A stretch of DNA of 60,477 bases from Thalassococcus profundi. GTDB lineage: Bacteria > Pseudomonadota > Alphaproteobacteria > Rhodobacterales > Rhodobacteraceae. The stretch covers positions 1 to 60,477 of the forward strand of contig NZ_QPMK01000001.1 in NCBI RefSeq assembly GCF_003344785.1, given 5' to 3'. Below the pieces are notes generated by a model that did not search any database, was not told where the DNA came from, and saw only the letters and a list, made by a program, of their open reading frames with translations. Position 1 is the first letter of the stretch. The number at the start of each line of letters is the position of its first letter. Shown here piece by piece: positions 58,377 to 60,477 of the stretch. Position numbers and translations under genes: made by a program.

Positions 58377-60000
58377 CGGGCAGCGTGTAATCCGCGAAGC
58401 GCTCGCGCAGGGTCAGTTTCGACACCTTTCCGGTGGCGGTCATCGGCAGATCCTCGACAAAGGCGATGTCGTCGGGCAGCTGCCATTTCGCCATGCTGCC
58501 CAGCATCATCTCGTGAATCTCCGCCAGCGTCGGCGGGTCGTTTGCATACTTCGGCACCACCACCAGCAGCGGGCGTTCGTCCCACTTGGGATGCGCGATG
58601 GCGATCACCGCGCAATTGGCGACCTTCGGATGCGCCATGGCAATATTCTCGAGGTCGATGGAGCTGATCCATTCGCCGCCCGACTTGATCAGGTCCTTGC
58701 TGCGGTCCTGGATCGACAGGAAGCCGCGTTCGTCGATATGCGCGACGTCGCCGGTGCCGAACCAGCCTTCGGCGTCGATGGCCTGGGCGCTCGCCTCTTC
58801 GTTGTTGAAATAGCCCGAGACGATGGCGTTGCCGCGCACGTAAAGCTCGCCCACGGCCTTGCCGTCATGCGGCAGGCGGTTGCCCTCTTCGTCGACGATC
58901 TTGAGCTCGACACCGAACATGCGGCGGCCCTGCTTGCACTTGAGCCGGAGCTGTTCCTCTTGCGGCAATTCCCGGTGCGGCGCGGAGAGAAACCCGTGCG
59001 TGCCGATGGGCGACATTTCGGTCATGCCCCAGGCGTGGCAGACATCGACGCCGGAGTTCTCGAAGCCCTCGATCATGCTACGCGGCGCCGCCGAACCGCC
59101 GACGACGACCTGGGCGAACTTGCCCGGGTTGCGCCCGCGCTTGTCGATCTCGGCGCGCAGGCCCAGCCAGACCGTGGGCACGCCCCAGGCCGAGGTGACG
59201 CCCTCGGCCTCCATCAGGTCGAAAAGCGATGCACCGTCGAGTTTCGGCCCCGGCATGATCAGGCTCGCGCCGGTCAGGGGCGCGGCATAGGGCAGGCCCC
59301 AGGCGTTGACATGGAAGAGCGGCACCACGGGCAAAATGCGAGCGCCTTCGGTGAGACTGTCCTTGAGCGCGATGGATTCCCCCATCGCGTGCAACACAGT
59401 GGAGCGGTGGGTATAGAGCGCGCCCTTGGGGTTGCCGGTGGTGCCGGACGTGTAGCAGAGCGCGGCGGCGGTATCCTCGGGCAGCTGGGGCCAGTCGAAG
59501 GTGGTGTCCTGCCCGTCCAGCAGCTCTTCGTAGCAGAGCAGGTTGAGCGGGCTTTCCGGCATGTGCGCCCGGTCGGTCATCGCCACCAGGTGCAGGCCCT
59601 TGGGAAGCTGGTCGGCGATGCCCTCGACGATCGGCAGGAAGGTTGTGTCGAAGCACAGAACCCGGTCGCCCGCGTGGTGGATGATATAGAGCATCTGCTC
59701 GGCCGAGAGGCGCGGATTGATCGTGTGGCAGACAGCCCCCATGCCCGAAACGCCGTAGTAAAGCTCGAAATGCCGGTGGCCGTTCCACGCCAGCGTCGCC
59801 ACCCGGTCGCCCTGAGCGATCTCGAGGCCCGTCAGCCCATGCGCCAGCTGCGCGGCGCGCGCGTAGGCCTCGGCATAGGATTCGCGATGCAGGTCGCCTT
59901 CGGTCCGCACCGACACGACCTCGCCGCCCGGATGCGCCTCTGCCGCGTAGCGCAGGATCTCGATGATCGACAGCGGCTGGTTCATCATCATGCCTTGCAT
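58366..60000 (-). CDS. Long-chain / short-chain fatty acid-CoA ligase type AMP-binding protein
   Basis: The 544-residue ligase activates a carboxylic acid with ATP and CoA. The phosphate motif [11 protein letters not shown] lies at 183-193, with WGMTEMSP and the hinge [29 protein letters not shown] split around residues 415-445, and [10 protein letters not shown] near the end with the catalytic Lys. Length and layout resemble the ligases related to DmdB (methylmercaptopropionate-CoA ligase) in roseobacters, so a DMSP-derived substrate is possible but unproven. The start at 60000 has AAGGGAGG upstream; the longer frame crosses the divergent promoter. Confidence 0.9.
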   Translation of the reverse strand: MQGMMMNQPLSIIEILRYAAEAHPGGEVVSVRTEGDLHRESYAEAYARAAQLAHGLTGLEIAQGDRVATLAWNGHRHFELYYGVSGMGAVCHTINPRLSAEQMLYIIHHAGDRVLCFDTTFLPIVEGIADQLPKGLHLVAMTDRAHMPESPLNLLCYEELLDGQDTTFDWPQLPEDTAAALCYTSGTTGNPKGALYTHRSTVLHAMGESIALKDSLTEGARILPVVPLFHVNAWGLPYAAPLTGASLIMPGPKLDGASLFDLMEAEGVTSAWGVPTVWLGLRAEIDKRGRNPGKFAQVVVGGSAAPRSMIEGFENSGVDVCHAWGMTEMSPIGTHGFLSAPHRELPQEEQLRLKCKQGRRMFGVELKIVDEEGNRLPHDGKAVGELYVRGNAIVSGYFNNEEASAQAIDAEGWFGTGDVAHIDERGFLSIQDRSKDLIKSGGEWISSIDLENIAMAHPKVANCAVIAIAHPKWDERPLLVVVPKYANDPPTLAEIHEMMLGSMAKWQLPDDIAFVEDLPMTATGKVSKLTLRERFADYTLPDAG

Positions 60001-60098
60001 CCGGCCCTCCCTTGCCTTCTGCTGAACTGGTCTAGGTACACTGCGCAGCCGCTCCGTCGCGTGCAACCACATTTCCCCGAACCGGCAGAAAGTCCTCC

Positions 60099-60477
60099 AT
60101 GTCCGCAACGTTCCAACGCATCGCCCTCGCCCGCCGCCCCCAGGGACATCCCGTCCCCGAGGATTTCGACCTGCGCACCGAGCCGATGCCCGAGCCGGGT
60201 GACGGCGAGGTTCTGGTCGAGGTGACCCACCTGTCGCTCGATCCCTACATGCGCGGACGCATGGACGAAGTGAAAAGCTACGCGCCGTCGGTCGAGATCG
60301 GCGGCACGATGACCGGACAGGGCGTTGGCCGGGTTCTGGCGTCCAGGGCCGACGGGTTTGCGACGGGCGACCTCGTGACAGGCATGACCGGCTGGGCCAG
60401 CCATGCCTGCCTGCCGGGGTCCGAGTTGCGCAAACTCTCGGACGACCTGCCGCCTTCGACGGCGCTTGGCGTGCTGG
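60099..60477 (+). CDS. NADP-dependent medium-chain oxidoreductase, N-terminal part
   Basis: About 126 N-terminal residues of a zinc-free medium-chain dehydrogenase/reductase of the CurA/leukotriene B4 dehydrogenase type are visible; the rest runs off the window. The beginning MSATFQRIALARRPQGHPVPEDF and the segment VEVTHLSLDPYMRGRM are typical, followed by TMTGQGVGRVLAS. These enzymes reduce enones and other activated double bonds with NADPH. It is divergent from the acyl-CoA operon over 98 bases, so both may share regulation. Confidence 0.85.
   Translation, partial: MSATFQRIALARRPQGHPVPEDFDLRTEPMPEPGDGEVLVEVTHLSLDPYMRGRMDEVKSYAPSVEIGGTMTGQGVGRVLASRADGFATGDLVTGMTGWASHACLPGSELRKLSDDLPPSTALGVL

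Noticed and set aside
60001-60098. Promoters in the divergent region between the ligase and the oxidoreductase
   Set aside because: TTGCAC is present on the minus strand but no good -10 lies at proper distance; nothing specific can be supported.

Overview
The window looks like an ordinary chromosomal stretch of a GC-rich alphaproteobacterium, most likely a member of the Rhodobacterales/Roseobacter group. The reasons are gene families and gene orders typical of that group: a ChvG/ChvI two-component system next to a pckA / HprK / RapZ / PTS-IIA / HPr cluster, an N-terminally extended methylsuccinyl-CoA dehydrogenase of the ethylmalonyl-CoA pathway, a twin-transmembrane protein next to a PduO-type cobalamin adenosyltransferase, and an mreBCD-mrdA-rodA operon. 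No phage, transposase, plasmid or CRISPR genes are visible. Genus and species cannot be read from the sequence.

Layout. 1-4067 (mostly minus strand): N-terminal half of EF-Tu, a lipoprotein, cobalamin adenosyltransferase with a twin-TM protein, an SDR enzyme and an SH3-domain protein. 4226-12055 (plus): ParC, a DUF898 membrane protein, an M48 peptidase, EtfBA, an M48 lipoprotein and a Cys-rich DUF6455 protein. 12203-15848: a complex I NDUFA9-like protein (minus), tRNA-Leu(CAG) (plus), then on minus a zinc-ribbon gene that looks 5'-truncated and a caspase-like/peptidoglycan-binding secreted protein. 15977-25374 (minus): a LivFGHMK-type ABC transporter bracketed by two acyl-CoA ligases, with an extra small secreted protein. 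25517-33687 (minus): a ferritin-like protein, a 53-residue membrane protein, an M20 hydrolase, an orphan formate dehydrogenase alpha subunit, a GMC oxidoreductase with its Tat-exported partner, glyoxalase I and a ribbon-helix-helix protein. 33831-39304 (minus): acyltransferase, HPr, EIIA, RapZ, HprK, ChvG and ChvI, divergent from pckA (plus). 41486-45144: DUF3859 protein, TauE/SafE exporter (minus), Mcd and a small secreted protein. 45315-47816 (minus): a GcvT-family flavoprotein. 48516-54106 (plus): the rod-shape operon, followed by a 2-hydroxyacid dehydrogenase. 55268-60000 (minus): a tight five-gene acyl-CoA operon, divergent from a partial NADP-dependent oxidoreductase.

How genes may work together. 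Mcd passes electrons to ETF (etfBA), and the ethylmalonyl-CoA pathway needs adenosylcobalamin (adenosyltransferase); all three are in the window. The PTS-Ntr-like proteins, HprK, RapZ and ChvGI form a carbon/nitrogen/envelope signalling cluster next to gluconeogenic pckA. The 58 kb operon pairs an aminoglycoside-phosphotransferase-like kinase with an acyl-CoA dehydrogenase, an acyl-CoA ligase, a MaoC hydratase and a thioesterase, which resembles the logic of 4-hydroxyacid (levulinate-type) catabolism.

The most unusual non-coding signal is a dispersed intergenic repeat seen six times. It has a conserved leader followed by one or two hairpins, and the main stem changes sequence between copies while keeping base pairing. 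In five of the six copies it lies 3' of a minus-strand gene, in the same relative orientation; in four of these it is within 30 bp of the stop codon and in the fifth about 90 bp away. Smaller oddities are a 53-bp tandem repeat across the stop codon of the adenosyltransferase gene, a perfect 20-bp palindrome upstream of a lipoprotein gene, a DUF898 gene with no ATG/GTG/TTG near its domain start, and a 699-bp gap upstream of mreB.
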